Positions 8,361-15,661 of a stretch of 64,000 nucleotides of DNA are shown one piece after another. Where the stretch lies: NCBI RefSeq assembly GCF_027213945.1, contig NZ_JAPWGW010000001.1, positions 868,001 through 932,000 on the forward strand, given 5' to 3'. The notes beneath the pieces are model-generated. The model worked only from the letters and a program-made list of their open reading frames with translations. It did not search any database and was not told the DNA's origin. How positions within the stretch are numbered: the first letter of the stretch is position 1; each line of letters starts with the position of its first letter. This DNA comes from Henriciella marina. Its GTDB lineage: Bacteria; Pseudomonadota; Alphaproteobacteria; Caulobacterales; Hyphomonadaceae. The translations under genes were made by a program, and so were the position numbers.

Positions 8361-9020
8361 CTATATAGGACTGTCGCCTTCGACCTCTACCACCAGCGCC
8401 TGTTTTTGTCGTTCCTGCGCCCGCTTGAACGCAGGTCGCTCCTTCATCCGGCCGAGATATTCCTTGCACGTCGCTGTCAGGCACGGCTCCAGCGGCGGCA
8501 GGACGCTGGCCAGCAGCAGGCCATAGCCGATGGCGATGTCTGCCATGGTGAACCTGTCCGCGACCATGAACCGCGAATGCTCCAGCTTCTGGTCGACGAT
8601 GCGCAGGCGGCCCGAAAACCACATGCGATAGTCATCAGCGACCTGCGGCTGGCGGCGGGGTTTCTTCTCCAGCATCTCATAGCGAAGCACGAGCGTCTGC
8701 GGGAAGGTCAGCGTCGCGTCGGAAAAATACATCCAGTTGAGATAATGGCCATAGCCGCCCTCATCGGGCCGGACTGCAAGGTCCGTGGGGCCGTGCGTCT
8801 CCGCGAGGTAGTGGCAGATGCCCGTCGATTCGGTCATCTTCGTCTTGCCATCGGTAAAGAACGGGATGGTGCCGAGCGGATTGATCTCCAGATACTGCTT
8901 GTAATGCACGCGCGGCGGGAAGGGCAGGACGACGAGGTCGTAATCGATGCCCATTTCCTCCAGCGCCCAGAGCGGCCTGAACGAGCGCGCATTGCGGCAG
9001 TGATAGAGTGTCGGTTTCAT
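8361..9020 (-). CDS. Glutathione S-transferase
   Basis: 219 residues, normal GST length. Thioredoxin-like N-domain MKPTLYHCRNARSFRPLWALEE, a cis-Pro region NPLGTIPFFTDGKTKMTES that contacts glutathione, and an all-helical C-domain containing FMVADRFTMADIAIGYGL, the conserved N-capping/hydrophobic staple segment. Resembles beta/theta-like bacterial GSTs. GGAGG precedes the ATG. It lies 27 bases upstream of the ABC ATPase start on the same strand and may share its transcript; whether that is functionally meaningful is unknown. Confidence 0.85.
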   Translation of the reverse strand: MKPTLYHCRNARSFRPLWALEEMGIDYDLVVLPFPPRVHYKQYLEINPLGTIPFFTDGKTKMTESTGICHYLAETHGPTDLAVRPDEGGYGHYLNWMYFSDATLTFPQTLVLRYEMLEKKPRRQPQVADDYRMWFSGRLRIVDQKLEHSRFMVADRFTMADIAIGYGLLLASVLPPLEPCLTATCKEYLGRMKERPAFKRAQERQKQALVVEVEGDSPI

Positions 9021-9137
9021 CGGCTGGCCTCCCGGTCAAAGATGCGGTGTCTCATCCAATTGACGCCGCCATTCATGACAGACTACCTATGCGCCGTACC
9101 GCCTGACGGGCAATGCTGACATTGGGGAAGCTCAACT

Positions 9138-9332
9138 ATGGCCACTCAGAACCTGCCGGAAGCCCCGGAAACGATCTTCACCGATGAGCACCGCGTCGCC
9201 TGCGACGGCGGCAACGGTCCGCTCGGCCACCCGATCGTCTGGTACGAAATGGGCGACGAGGACATGGTCGAGTGCGGCTATTGCGACCGCCGTTTCATCC
9301 TCAAGGGCGGCAAATACGACACCGGGCAATAA
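9138..9332 (+). CDS. zf-CHCC zinc-finger protein (NDUFS6-like)
   Basis: 64 residues. Four zinc ligands are visible: C22, H31, C46 and C49, in the pattern C-x8-H-x14-C-x2-C (ACDGGNGPLGHP then VECGYCDRRF). This is the short alphaproteobacterial relative of mitochondrial complex I accessory subunit NDUFS6, so a role with respiratory complex I is likely by homology. The gene stands alone between a minus-strand GST and a minus-strand glycosyltransferase. Confidence 0.85.
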   Translation: MATQNLPEAPETIFTDEHRVACDGGNGPLGHPIVWYEMGDEDMVECGYCDRRFILKGGKYDTGQ

Positions 9333-9344
9333 GCGCGCGCGGCC

Positions 9345-10148
9345 TCAATCGGCCTGTCTGCGCCGTTTGCGGTCCTGTCTCCAGATCCCGAAAATCTTCG
9401 GCCCATCGATCAGGTAGCGTTTGAACATGCGTTGCGGCTCGCTGGTCAGCCTGTGCAGCCATTCCAGCCTGAACCGGCGCATCCATTCGGGGGCCCGCTT
9501 CGTGCGGCCTGTCAGGAAGTCGAGGCTTGCCCCGCAGCAGAGACCGACGCCCTGTACATTGCCAAGCTGCTTGGCCGCCAGCGCCACCATTTCCTGCTGC
9601 GGTGAGCCGACACAGAGGAAGTGAAACCGCGAAGGATTGCGCGCCATGAATTCGGCGGCTGCTTTGACCGCTTCCGGCTTGTTCCGCAGGCCCATCGGCG
9701 GGTCGTGCCAGCGTACATCGGAAAGGCCAAACCGGGCCTTCAGTGCTGAAATCTCACTTGCCGTACACCCGATCACGACGACAGGCTCATCAGAGTCGAC
9801 TTCGCGCTCGAAGAGTTGCTGTACGATGTCTGCACCTGGAGAGGCGGGCAGGTCGATGCCTTCGACGCGGGCCAGGAGCTCCAGAATACGGCTGTCGTTC
9901 AGGATCAGGTCTGCCTCATCATAGAGGCTGCCCAGCGCTTCCTCACGCTGCAGGCGGACCATGTGATCGACATTGGGTGTCACGACATACCAGAAGCTGT
10001 CAGCGCCAAGCGCCCTTGCAGCGATAGCGCGCGCCGCCTGGCGGGCTGTGCGCGGCTGGAATTCAAGGCCAAGAAAAGTGACCGGCTCAGGCGTTCTGGC
10101 ACCCGACGGGGTGCCGCCTGTGGACGGCGATGTGGTGGAACCCTGCAT
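9345..10148 (-). CDS. WecG/TagA/CpsF family glycosyltransferase (GT26)
   Basis: 267 residues. VVTPNVDHMVRLQRE near the start, DSRILELLAR (acidic, substrate site), GADIVQQLF and FLCVGSPQQEMVALAAK follow the GT26 pattern. The family transfers ManNAcA, GlcA or similar from a UDP-sugar to a lipid-linked acceptor on the cytoplasmic face of the inner membrane during surface-polysaccharide assembly. The basic C-terminus (RRFRLEWLHRLTSEP, ending RKRRRQAD) is typical of the membrane-binding tail. The first 20 residues are low-complexity. It lies downstream of pspF on the same strand, with a 56-base gap. Not obviously part of the polysaccharide locus at 48-64 kb. Confidence 0.85.
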   Translation of the reverse strand: MQGSTTSPSTGGTPSGARTPEPVTFLGLEFQPRTARQAARAIAARALGADSFWYVVTPNVDHMVRLQREEALGSLYDEADLILNDSRILELLARVEGIDLPASPGADIVQQLFEREVDSDEPVVVIGCTASEISALKARFGLSDVRWHDPPMGLRNKPEAVKAAAEFMARNPSRFHFLCVGSPQQEMVALAAKQLGNVQGVGLCCGASLDFLTGRTKRAPEWMRRFRLEWLHRLTSEPQRMFKRYLIDGPKIFGIWRQDRKRRRQAD

Positions 10149-10204
10149 GATGTCTCCTTGGCAGGCGGAGCCGAACTTGCGGCTCCTATGAATTTACCGG
10201 GGTT

Positions 10205-11269
10205 TCATTCGCTTGTCTCGGTGTCCGGCTTACCCGGCTTCTTTCCATAATCATGTTTGCGCAAAAGCCCGCGAAACTGGTGATAGGTCAGGCCCAGCGT
10301 TTCGGCGGCCTTTCCCTGATGGCCGTCATGAGCTGCCAGCGCAGCATCGATCAAAGCGGTTTCAAATACCCTTGTCTGGACGTCGAAGGGGGCTCCGAGT
10401 TGTGGTTTCGGCAAGTCAGGTTGATTGGATTGAGAGGCGGCAGGTGGGGAGTCTGTCGTCCCTTTCAAGACCGATGGGGGTCGATAAGGCGATGCGAACG
10501 GGTCCAGCGCTTCATGGTCAAAGCGTACGGGCTCAATGGTGGGCACGATCAGGGCGCGTGCCGTTATGCGCTGCGCAAAGTTCCTGAGTTCACGCACATT
10601 GCCCGGCCAGTCATGTGCTTCGATGGCCTCAATCGCGGAAGGGGCAAAGCCGGGAAAGTCTTCCAGCATCTCGCGCGCCATGCGCCGCGCAAAGAAGTCT
10701 GCCAGCAATGAGGCGTCGCCCTTGCGGGCCCGCAGCGGCGGCAGGGTCACAACATCAAAGGCCAGCCGGTCCAGCAGGTCAGCGCGAAACTTGCCAGCTT
10801 CGACGGCTGAAGGCAGGTCGATATTGGTTGCGGCAACGACGCGGACATTCGTCTCCAGTACCTTCTCTCCGCCGAGGCGCTGGAACTGGCCGTATTCAAT
10901 GACACGCAGCAGCTTTTCCTGCACGCGCTGCGTTGCCGTTGCAATCTCATCCAGGAAGATCGTGCCGCCATTGGCGAGTTCGAACCGCCCGGTCCGCCGC
11001 TCCGTCGCGCCGGTAAAGGCGCCGCGCTCATGTCCGAACAGTTCTGAATCCAGAAGGTCGTCGGATAGCGCTGCGCAGTTCACCTTGATGTAAGGCCCAT
11101 CCCAACGCTTCGAGAGAAAGTGCAACCGCTCTGCGATCAGCTCCTTGCCGGTACCGCGTTCGCCGATGACCAGCGCAGGCCGGTCCAGCGGCGCCAGTCT
11201 TGAGACATGCTCCAGTGCCGAAAGCCACTCCGGCGCCTCGCCGATAATCTGGGGTGTATCGCCAATCAT
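10205..11269 (-). CDS. pspF: PspF, sigma54 enhancer-binding activator of psp operon
   Basis: 354 residues. The AAA+ domain starts almost at the N-terminus, with no receiver or GAF domain, as in PspF. Walker A GERGTGKE (36-43), the sigma54-contacting loop GAFTGA (83-88), Walker B GTIFLDEI (about 105-110). The C-terminal helix-turn-helix AAETLGLTYHQFRGLLRKH is of Fis type. It is divergent from the psp genes, which is the classical arrangement; PspA normally inhibits PspF until membrane stress titrates it away. The intergenic region carries repeats that may be its binding sites and may also autoregulate pspF. Confidence 0.92.
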   Translation of the reverse strand: MIGDTPQIIGEAPEWLSALEHVSRLAPLDRPALVIGERGTGKELIAERLHFLSKRWDGPYIKVNCAALSDDLLDSELFGHERGAFTGATERRTGRFELANGGTIFLDEIATATQRVQEKLLRVIEYGQFQRLGGEKVLETNVRVVAATNIDLPSAVEAGKFRADLLDRLAFDVVTLPPLRARKGDASLLADFFARRMAREMLEDFPGFAPSAIEAIEAHDWPGNVRELRNFAQRITARALIVPTIEPVRFDHEALDPFASPYRPPSVLKGTTDSPPAASQSNQPDLPKPQLGAPFDVQTRVFETALIDAALAAHDGHQGKAAETLGLTYHQFRGLLRKHDYGKKPGKPDTETSE

Positions 11270-11271
11270 GC

Positions 11272-11320
11272 GGTCAAATTAGCTAAATAGATGGTCAAAA
11301 CAACTAATTTATTTAGCTTA
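11272..11320. promoter_or_regulatory. Putative PspF upstream activating sites
   Basis: An AT-rich block directly upstream of pspF. It contains a perfect 9-bp inverted repeat, AGCTAAATA (11281-11289) and TATTTAGCT (11310-11318), and two GGTCAAA copies (near 11272 and 11293). It sits about 85-130 bases upstream of the sigma54-type promoter and beside the pspF start, the usual place for PspF enhancer sites that also autoregulate pspF. Binding is inferred from position and symmetry, not from a known consensus. Confidence 0.5.
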
Positions 11321-11403
11321 AATCCCTAAAATAGAATGCAACATTGGTCGGCCAAAAGTTTTATTCCCATTAAAAACAAGGCACTAGTTGGTTAGTGAAA
11401 AAC

Positions 11404-11419
11404 TGGCACGGTCCTTGAA
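11404..11419 (+). promoter_or_regulatory. Sigma54-type promoter of psp operon
   Basis: TGGCACGGTCCTTGAA fits the -24/-12 consensus TGGCACG-N4-TTGCW except that the -12 GC is GA. Spacing between the two boxes is exact. It faces the psp genes, lies 55 bases before the first small gene, and its activator gene pspF is divergent next door, so the match is well supported by context. Confidence 0.75.
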
Positions 11420-11473
11420 ATGAGTATGGCAAGTCAGGCGATGGGCGTCGCCTAAACCGAAAGGAACAGAAGA

Positions 11474-11614
11474 ATGACCGACCGCTCCTACGAGACCCGC
11501 TACCGGCAAGGCCGCGAAGAAGGTGGCCGCTTCGGCCGCTGGCTCGCAAGCCGTCCAGCCGAGTGCTGGATGTTCTTTGCAGCAGGCGTCTTCCTTGGCG
11601 GACTGTTCTTCTAG
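11474..11614 (+). CDS. 46-aa membrane microprotein, first gene of psp operon
   Basis: ATG follows AAAGGAACAG, a good ribosome site. The product has a charged N-half rich in Arg and Glu (TDRSYETRYRQGREEGG) and one C-terminal hydrophobic stretch (WMFFAAGVFLGGLFF) ending at residue 46, so it should be a tail-anchored or small inner-membrane protein. It is the first gene after the sigma54-type promoter and lies 65 bases before pspA. I know no named family for it. Strong ribosome site, codon use and operon position support it being real. Confidence 0.7.
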   Translation: MTDRSYETRYRQGREEGGRFGRWLASRPAECWMFFAAGVFLGGLFF

Positions 11615-11679
11615 CCACCCGTAAAGAGCACCTCGTCTCCTCCCAGACGACCGACGAGAATTTGAAAGGATAAAAAATC

Positions 11680-12366
11680 ATGGGACTTTTTTCCCGCCTC
11701 GGCGATATCATCAACTCCAACATCAACGCGATGCTGGACAGTGCCGAAAACCCAGAAAAAATCGCACGCCTGATCATCCAGGAAATGGAAGACACGCTGG
11801 TTGAGGTCCGCACCGCGGCCGCCCGCGCCATGGCCGATAAGAAGGAAATGGAACGCGAGATCGCCTACTACACCAACGTCCGTGACGATTGGGAAAAGAA
11901 GGCCGGCGTCGCCATCGACAAGGGCCGTGAAGATCTCGCCCGCGGGGCACTGACCGCAAAGCAGAAAGCAGCTGGCGAAATCGACCGCCGCGAGCATGCC
12001 ATGCAGGCTGCGGAAGATGCCTTCGAGAAGCACCAGTCCGATCTCGGCAAGCTTCAGGCAAAGCTCGACGAAGCCAAGGCAAAGCACCGTGCGCTGATGA
12101 TGCGCCGCGAAGCGGCCGAGCAACGCATCCGTATGCGTTCGCAGACCTATGATGGCCGTGTCGATGATGCGCTGGCGCGTTACGCCAATGTTGAGCGCAA
12201 GGTCGACGAGATGGAAGCCTATGCCGACACCATCCAGGGCCGTGAGCCAAGCCTTGAAGACGAGTTCGCCGCGCTTGAGCGTGACGAAGCTGTCGAGAAA
12301 GAGCTTGAGGCCCTGAAGAAGTCGCGTGGCCAGTCTTCCACGCAATCCACTCAGAGCGAGGGCTAA
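11680..12366 (+). CDS. pspA: PspA, phage shock protein A (IM30/ESCRT-III family)
   Basis: 228 residues, normal PspA length. The N-terminus MGLFSRLGDIINSNINAMLD is the amphipathic membrane helix; the rest is a long coiled coil (EDTLVEVRTAAARAMADKK onward) rich in Ala, Glu and Lys. PspA binds damaged inner membrane and, when free, holds PspF inactive. GAAAGGA precedes the ATG. It is second in the operon, with a four-base gap to the next tiny gene. Confidence 0.95.
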   Translation: MGLFSRLGDIINSNINAMLDSAENPEKIARLIIQEMEDTLVEVRTAAARAMADKKEMEREIAYYTNVRDDWEKKAGVAIDKGREDLARGALTAKQKAAGEIDRREHAMQAAEDAFEKHQSDLGKLQAKLDEAKAKHRALMMRREAAEQRIRMRSQTYDGRVDDALARYANVERKVDEMEAYADTIQGREPSLEDEFAALERDEAVEKELEALKKSRGQSSTQSTQSEG

Positions 12367-12369
12367 GTC

Positions 12370-12474
12370 ATGCTGACATCCCTCTTCGTTCTCGGCATCA
12401 TCCTCTCCGTCATCATCGTGCCCGGCCTTGTCATCCAGTCCCTGGATGAAAGGGGCGGGGCCCAGAAAGGATAG
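12370..12474 (+). CDS. 34-aa membrane microprotein (PspB-like mini)
   Basis: Begins three bases after the pspA stop and ends two bases before the pspB ATG, so it is tightly packed in the operon. The product is one transmembrane segment (LTSLFVLGIILSVIIVPGL) and a short charged tail. Its IILSVIIVPGLVI resembles the IVSLFIVFPGMVF segment of the following PspB, so it could be a shortened PspB paralogue or a PspD/PspG-like part. The coupled position supports translation; function is unknown. Confidence 0.65.
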   Translation: MLTSLFVLGIILSVIIVPGLVIQSLDERGGAQKG

Positions 12475-12476
12475 TC

Positions 12477-12734
12477 ATGGATCAGGAATTTCTGATCGCC
12501 CTCGTCGCAATCGTCTCCCTCTTCATCGTCTTCCCAGGAATGGTGTTTCACTACATCACGCTCTGGAGAAAACAGAAGACGCTCGAGCCTGACGATGAGC
12601 GCATGCTCGAAGACCTCTGGCGCTCCGCCAAACGCATGGAGCGCCGCATCGAGACCCTCGAGAAGCTCGTAGACGCCAACCCGGAAGATGCCGCGCCAGC
12701 AAGTCGCCAGCCGCGCTCCTCCTACGACCAATAA
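12477..12734 (+). CDS. pspB: PspB, envelope stress response membrane protein
   Basis: 85 residues. An N-terminal transmembrane helix (IALVAIVSLFIVFPGMVF) is followed by HYITLWRKQK and a coiled-coil acidic segment (DERMLEDLWRSAKRMERRIETLEKL), the standard PspB layout with the LW and leucine-zipper parts. PspB with PspC senses envelope stress, often secretin mislocalisation, and relieves PspA inhibition of PspF. It is followed 12 bases later by pspC. Confidence 0.9.
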   Translation: MDQEFLIALVAIVSLFIVFPGMVFHYITLWRKQKTLEPDDERMLEDLWRSAKRMERRIETLEKLVDANPEDAAPASRQPRSSYDQ

Positions 12735-12746
12735 GGAACCAGTTTA

Positions 12747-13205
12747 ATGACCCACTCTGACCGTCACCCTCATTCCGGGCGCGACCGTCATCGCAAATAC
12801 GAAGACGAAATGTTTCGCTCGCCGAATCCAAAGCGCCTCTATCGCTCACGCAATGAGCGGATCCTGGCAGGCGTCTGCGGTGGCATCGGCGAACGGTATG
12901 GTTGGGACCCCCTCGTGGTGCGCCTGCTTACCGTCGCGGCTTTCTTCTTCCTCGCCGGACCGCTGGTGCTACTCGCCTACATCGTCATGTGGCTGATCGT
13001 GCCAAAGGCCCCAAAGTCCTATGGGCACCTCGCCCCTGAAGAAGAGGCTTTCTGGCGCGGCGTCTCCGACCGGCCGAAAACGACCTATTCCGGTCTCAAA
13101 TACACTTTCATGGACCTGGAGGACCGTCTCCAGAATCTCGAAGCCAGTGTCACCTCGGATGAATGGCGCCTGCGCCGCGAATTCCGCAACCTCGAAAAGA
13201 ACTGA
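12747..13205 (+). CDS. pspC: PspC, envelope stress response membrane protein
   Basis: 152 residues. The PspC domain is clear: RLYRSRNERILAGVCGGIGE, then YGWDPLVVRLL and a hydrophobic segment ending in MWLIVPK. The N-terminus carries a basic, His-rich lead of 28 residues; the C-terminal 50 residues are a charged coiled-coil-like region (YTFMDLEDRLQNLE, RREFRNLEKN). Acts with PspB at the inner membrane to release PspF from PspA. Probably the last of the canonical psp genes here. Confidence 0.92.
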   Translation: MTHSDRHPHSGRDRHRKYEDEMFRSPNPKRLYRSRNERILAGVCGGIGERYGWDPLVVRLLTVAAFFFLAGPLVLLAYIVMWLIVPKAPKSYGHLAPEEEAFWRGVSDRPKTTYSGLKYTFMDLEDRLQNLEASVTSDEWRLRREFRNLEKN

Positions 13206-13294
13206 ATATGTCGGCTCAACTCCTCTCCCTGCCAAACCGGTATCACTGGATAGAGCCGGCACCTCAACCGACTGAAGCCAAGGGGGCTCCTCAA

Positions 13295-13480
13295 ATGACA
13301 CGCAATCTCCAGACTAGCGGATGGCTCGCACTTGCCTGTGCAACCTTCATCCTGGCGTCTGCCGTCGCAGCCAGCATGCTCGGCGGATTGCATATCGAAG
13401 CTGGCGGCGTCCAGCTGACGCTAGAAGCTTCGGCAGAGCGTGGTCTGCAGTTGGTCTTCGCGGCCGCAAATCAGGGCTAA
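13295..13480 (+). CDS. 61-aa small membrane protein at end of psp operon
   Basis: ATG at 13295 follows AGGGGGC at a seven-base spacing, the strongest ribosome site here. A longer reading from ATG 13208 adds 29 residues with poorer codon use and a weaker site, so I prefer the short form. The product has one transmembrane segment (GWLALACATFILASAVAASM) and a short periplasm-like tail with no known domain. It follows pspC by 89 bases and stops seven bases before the convergent mnmC. Family unknown; possibly a PspD/PspG-like accessory. Confidence 0.55.
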   Translation: MTRNLQTSGWLALACATFILASAVAASMLGGLHIEAGGVQLTLEASAERGLQLVFAAANQG

Positions 13481-13487
13481 GCGTTCG

Positions 13488-15317
13488 TCAGCCCCCGCGC
13501 TTCAGGGCGCGAAGAATGAGCCGCATCGGCGATACCGCATTAAGGGCAGGACCAGTCGCCGGGGCGGGTTCGCGAAGGATCTGACCGGCCAGTATTTCTC
13601 CCGCCCATGGGCCCCAGGTGAAACCGCGAGATCCAAACCCACCTGCCATGAACAGGCCATCAACAAGCGGCGCGTCCGCTTCGATGGCCTGACCATGTTT
13701 CACCCCTTCGAAAATCTCTCTCGCCACTGTCGCGTCCGGCACCGCCCCGATCAGGGGCACGCGGTCCGGCGTCGTCGCACGGACCCCGGCCCGGCTCTGA
13801 AGGTCTGCCGTCCTTGCAGCCTGCCGCCAGTAAGGGTCCAGCGCTTGAAGGGCGGCCATATTGGTGGTCCGCGCAGCCTCGGATACGTCCGGGCAAGTGC
13901 CATCCCATGCTTCGAATGTCGCGCCCCAGAGGCGGGTCTGGCCAAGGGCAAGCGCATAATGGCCGCTCGCAATCGCTGAAGGGGGCGCATCCACGGCTAC
14001 ACTTGCAAAGTCCACCTGCCCAAGACGCCCTGTCAGCCCCAGCCAAGGCAGCAAATCCTGCGCTCCCTGACCGGCAGCGATAATGGTCGGTAAGTCGGGG
14101 TCGAGGTCTGAGAGATCCAACGTCTCGCCAAACCGGGTGGCGGCGCCTTCCAGCAGGTGCGCGATCAGTTTCTCCGGCTCCAGTATCAACGCCTTTTTGT
14201 GAAGCTGGCCGCTCGCTGCCGCTTCAAGGTTTTCAAGCCCCAGCGGCGGGTCTGCCAGCACCTTGGCAATCCGTTCTGCCTCGCGCTCATCCTTCGGGCG
14301 TTGAAGCACATCGGTTTCAGTGACGCCCGGCCTGCCTGCATAGAACTGGCGCGCGCGCAGATAGGCATCAATCAGCAGCCTCGCCTGAACCGTATCGCCC
14401 GCATCAAGGCGGGGCATGACGAGTGCCAGCGGGTTGCCGCTTGCCTGCCGCGCCAGGCCGTCCGAAGCGTCGACCACCTCAACCTGGAGACCGCGATCAA
14501 GAAAGGTCCGCGCAAGACAGGCTCCGGCTATACCGGCTCCGACAATGCGGACTTTCTCTGGTCGCCTCTCAGGTGAACGAAGCCCGTAGACATCTGCCGG
14601 AGGGTGCGGCGCCTCGTTGAGGCTTACTTCAAGGCGCTCCCGCTTACGCCCGAAGCCTTCGACTTTGGCGACATCGAAGCCAGCCTCGGCAAGGCCGCGC
14701 CGCACGAAACCAGCCACCGTAAATGTACTGAGAGAAACACCGTCAGTGCACCGCTGCTGCACCATCGGCCAGAGGGATTTATCCCACATTTGCGGATTCT
14801 TTGCGGGGGAAAATCCATCAAGGAACCACGCATCGGCAGCAAAGCTGGAGGCAGGCAAAGTCTCGCTGATTTCCCCGGTATGAAGCGTCAGCGTCACGCC
14901 TTCATCCGGCCAGACGATGCGTTGGACACCCAGCGCGCGCTCTGGCCAGCGCTCGACAAGCTTGTTTGAGAGTTCGCTGATCTCCGGCCATGCGGAAAGC
15001 GCGCGGGCGGCATCCTCCCGGTCGAGTGGAAACCCTTCAAAGGAAACGAAGTGCAGCCACGCGTTCGGTGTCGGACGCGTCTCGCGCCAGAGCTGCCAGG
15101 CGCCAAGGAAATTGAGCCCTGTTCCAAAGCCAAGCTCCCCAATGGTGAAGCTGTCTCTGCCTTCCCAGCGCTCCGGCAGGCCGCACCCTTTCAGGAAAAC
15201 CAGACGTGTTTCCTCCAGCCCGCTTTGCCGGGAGAAATAGATATCATCCACCCGCACATCCTGCGGCGTGCCATCATCTTTCCAGTCAAGTTCAGGGCGG
15301 GGCGGTAGTCGGCTCAT
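13488..15317 (-). CDS. mnmC: MnmC, bifunctional tRNA mnm5U methyltransferase / FAD oxidoreductase
   Basis: 609 residues from ATG 15317; a GTG six codons upstream is possible. The N-terminal MnmD half carries the SAM motif ELGFGTGLNF (61-70) and a D-G-FSPAKNP stretch. The C-terminal MnmC1 half starts near residue 255 with the FAD dinucleotide motif VGAGIAGACLAR and ends with a GFGSRGFTW region that closes the FAD site. It makes 5-methylaminomethyl-2-thiouridine at wobble position 34 of tRNAs: the oxidoreductase half removes the carboxymethyl group and the methyltransferase half adds a methyl. Confidence 0.93.
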   Translation of the reverse strand: MSRLPPRPELDWKDDGTPQDVRVDDIYFSRQSGLEETRLVFLKGCGLPERWEGRDSFTIGELGFGTGLNFLGAWQLWRETRPTPNAWLHFVSFEGFPLDREDAARALSAWPEISELSNKLVERWPERALGVQRIVWPDEGVTLTLHTGEISETLPASSFAADAWFLDGFSPAKNPQMWDKSLWPMVQQRCTDGVSLSTFTVAGFVRRGLAEAGFDVAKVEGFGRKRERLEVSLNEAPHPPADVYGLRSPERRPEKVRIVGAGIAGACLARTFLDRGLQVEVVDASDGLARQASGNPLALVMPRLDAGDTVQARLLIDAYLRARQFYAGRPGVTETDVLQRPKDEREAERIAKVLADPPLGLENLEAAASGQLHKKALILEPEKLIAHLLEGAATRFGETLDLSDLDPDLPTIIAAGQGAQDLLPWLGLTGRLGQVDFASVAVDAPPSAIASGHYALALGQTRLWGATFEAWDGTCPDVSEAARTTNMAALQALDPYWRQAARTADLQSRAGVRATTPDRVPLIGAVPDATVAREIFEGVKHGQAIEADAPLVDGLFMAGGFGSRGFTWGPWAGEILAGQILREPAPATGPALNAVSPMRLILRALKRGG

Positions 15318-15421
15318 TTGCGGCTCATCTAGCACGGGAATTTAATATTCCACCCCGGGAACGGCAGGGCCAGATCGCTTGTTGTATTACCAGTTCACGC
15401 ACGCAAAAGGAGAAACCTTCC

Positions 15422-15613
15422 ATGGGAAAAGATCAAGCAGAAGGCCTCGGCAAGAAAGCTGCAGGCAAGGCAAAGGAAGTCGCCGGTGTCGCCACTAATA
15501 ACCGCCAGCTCGAAGCCGAAGGCAAGGCTCAGCAGGTTGAAGGCAAGGGCCAGGAAATGGTCGGCGAAGCCAAGGACGCCCTGAAATCAGAAGAGAAGAA
15601 GAAGGCCGACTAG
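15422..15613 (+). CDS. CsbD-like stress protein
   Basis: 63 residues. Repeated GKKAAGKAKEVAGVATNN / EGKAQQVEGKGQEMVGEAKD units give the typical hydrophilic, Lys/Glu/Gly-rich CsbD pattern. AAAAGGAGA precedes the ATG, a strong ribosome site suggesting high expression. CsbD proteins are general-stress or stationary-phase proteins, often in sigma regulons, with no defined biochemical role. Not linked to the next gene by a clear operon. Confidence 0.9.
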   Translation: MGKDQAEGLGKKAAGKAKEVAGVATNNRQLEAEGKAQQVEGKGQEMVGEAKDALKSEEKKKAD

Positions 15614-15661
15614 ACCTCGTAATTGCTTGGCAGGGGGTCGGGCACGCCTAATTCATATTCC

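Noticed and set aside
13208-13294. Longer start of the last psp microprotein
   Set aside because: Weaker ribosome site and less typical codon use than ATG 13295, though it cannot be fully excluded.
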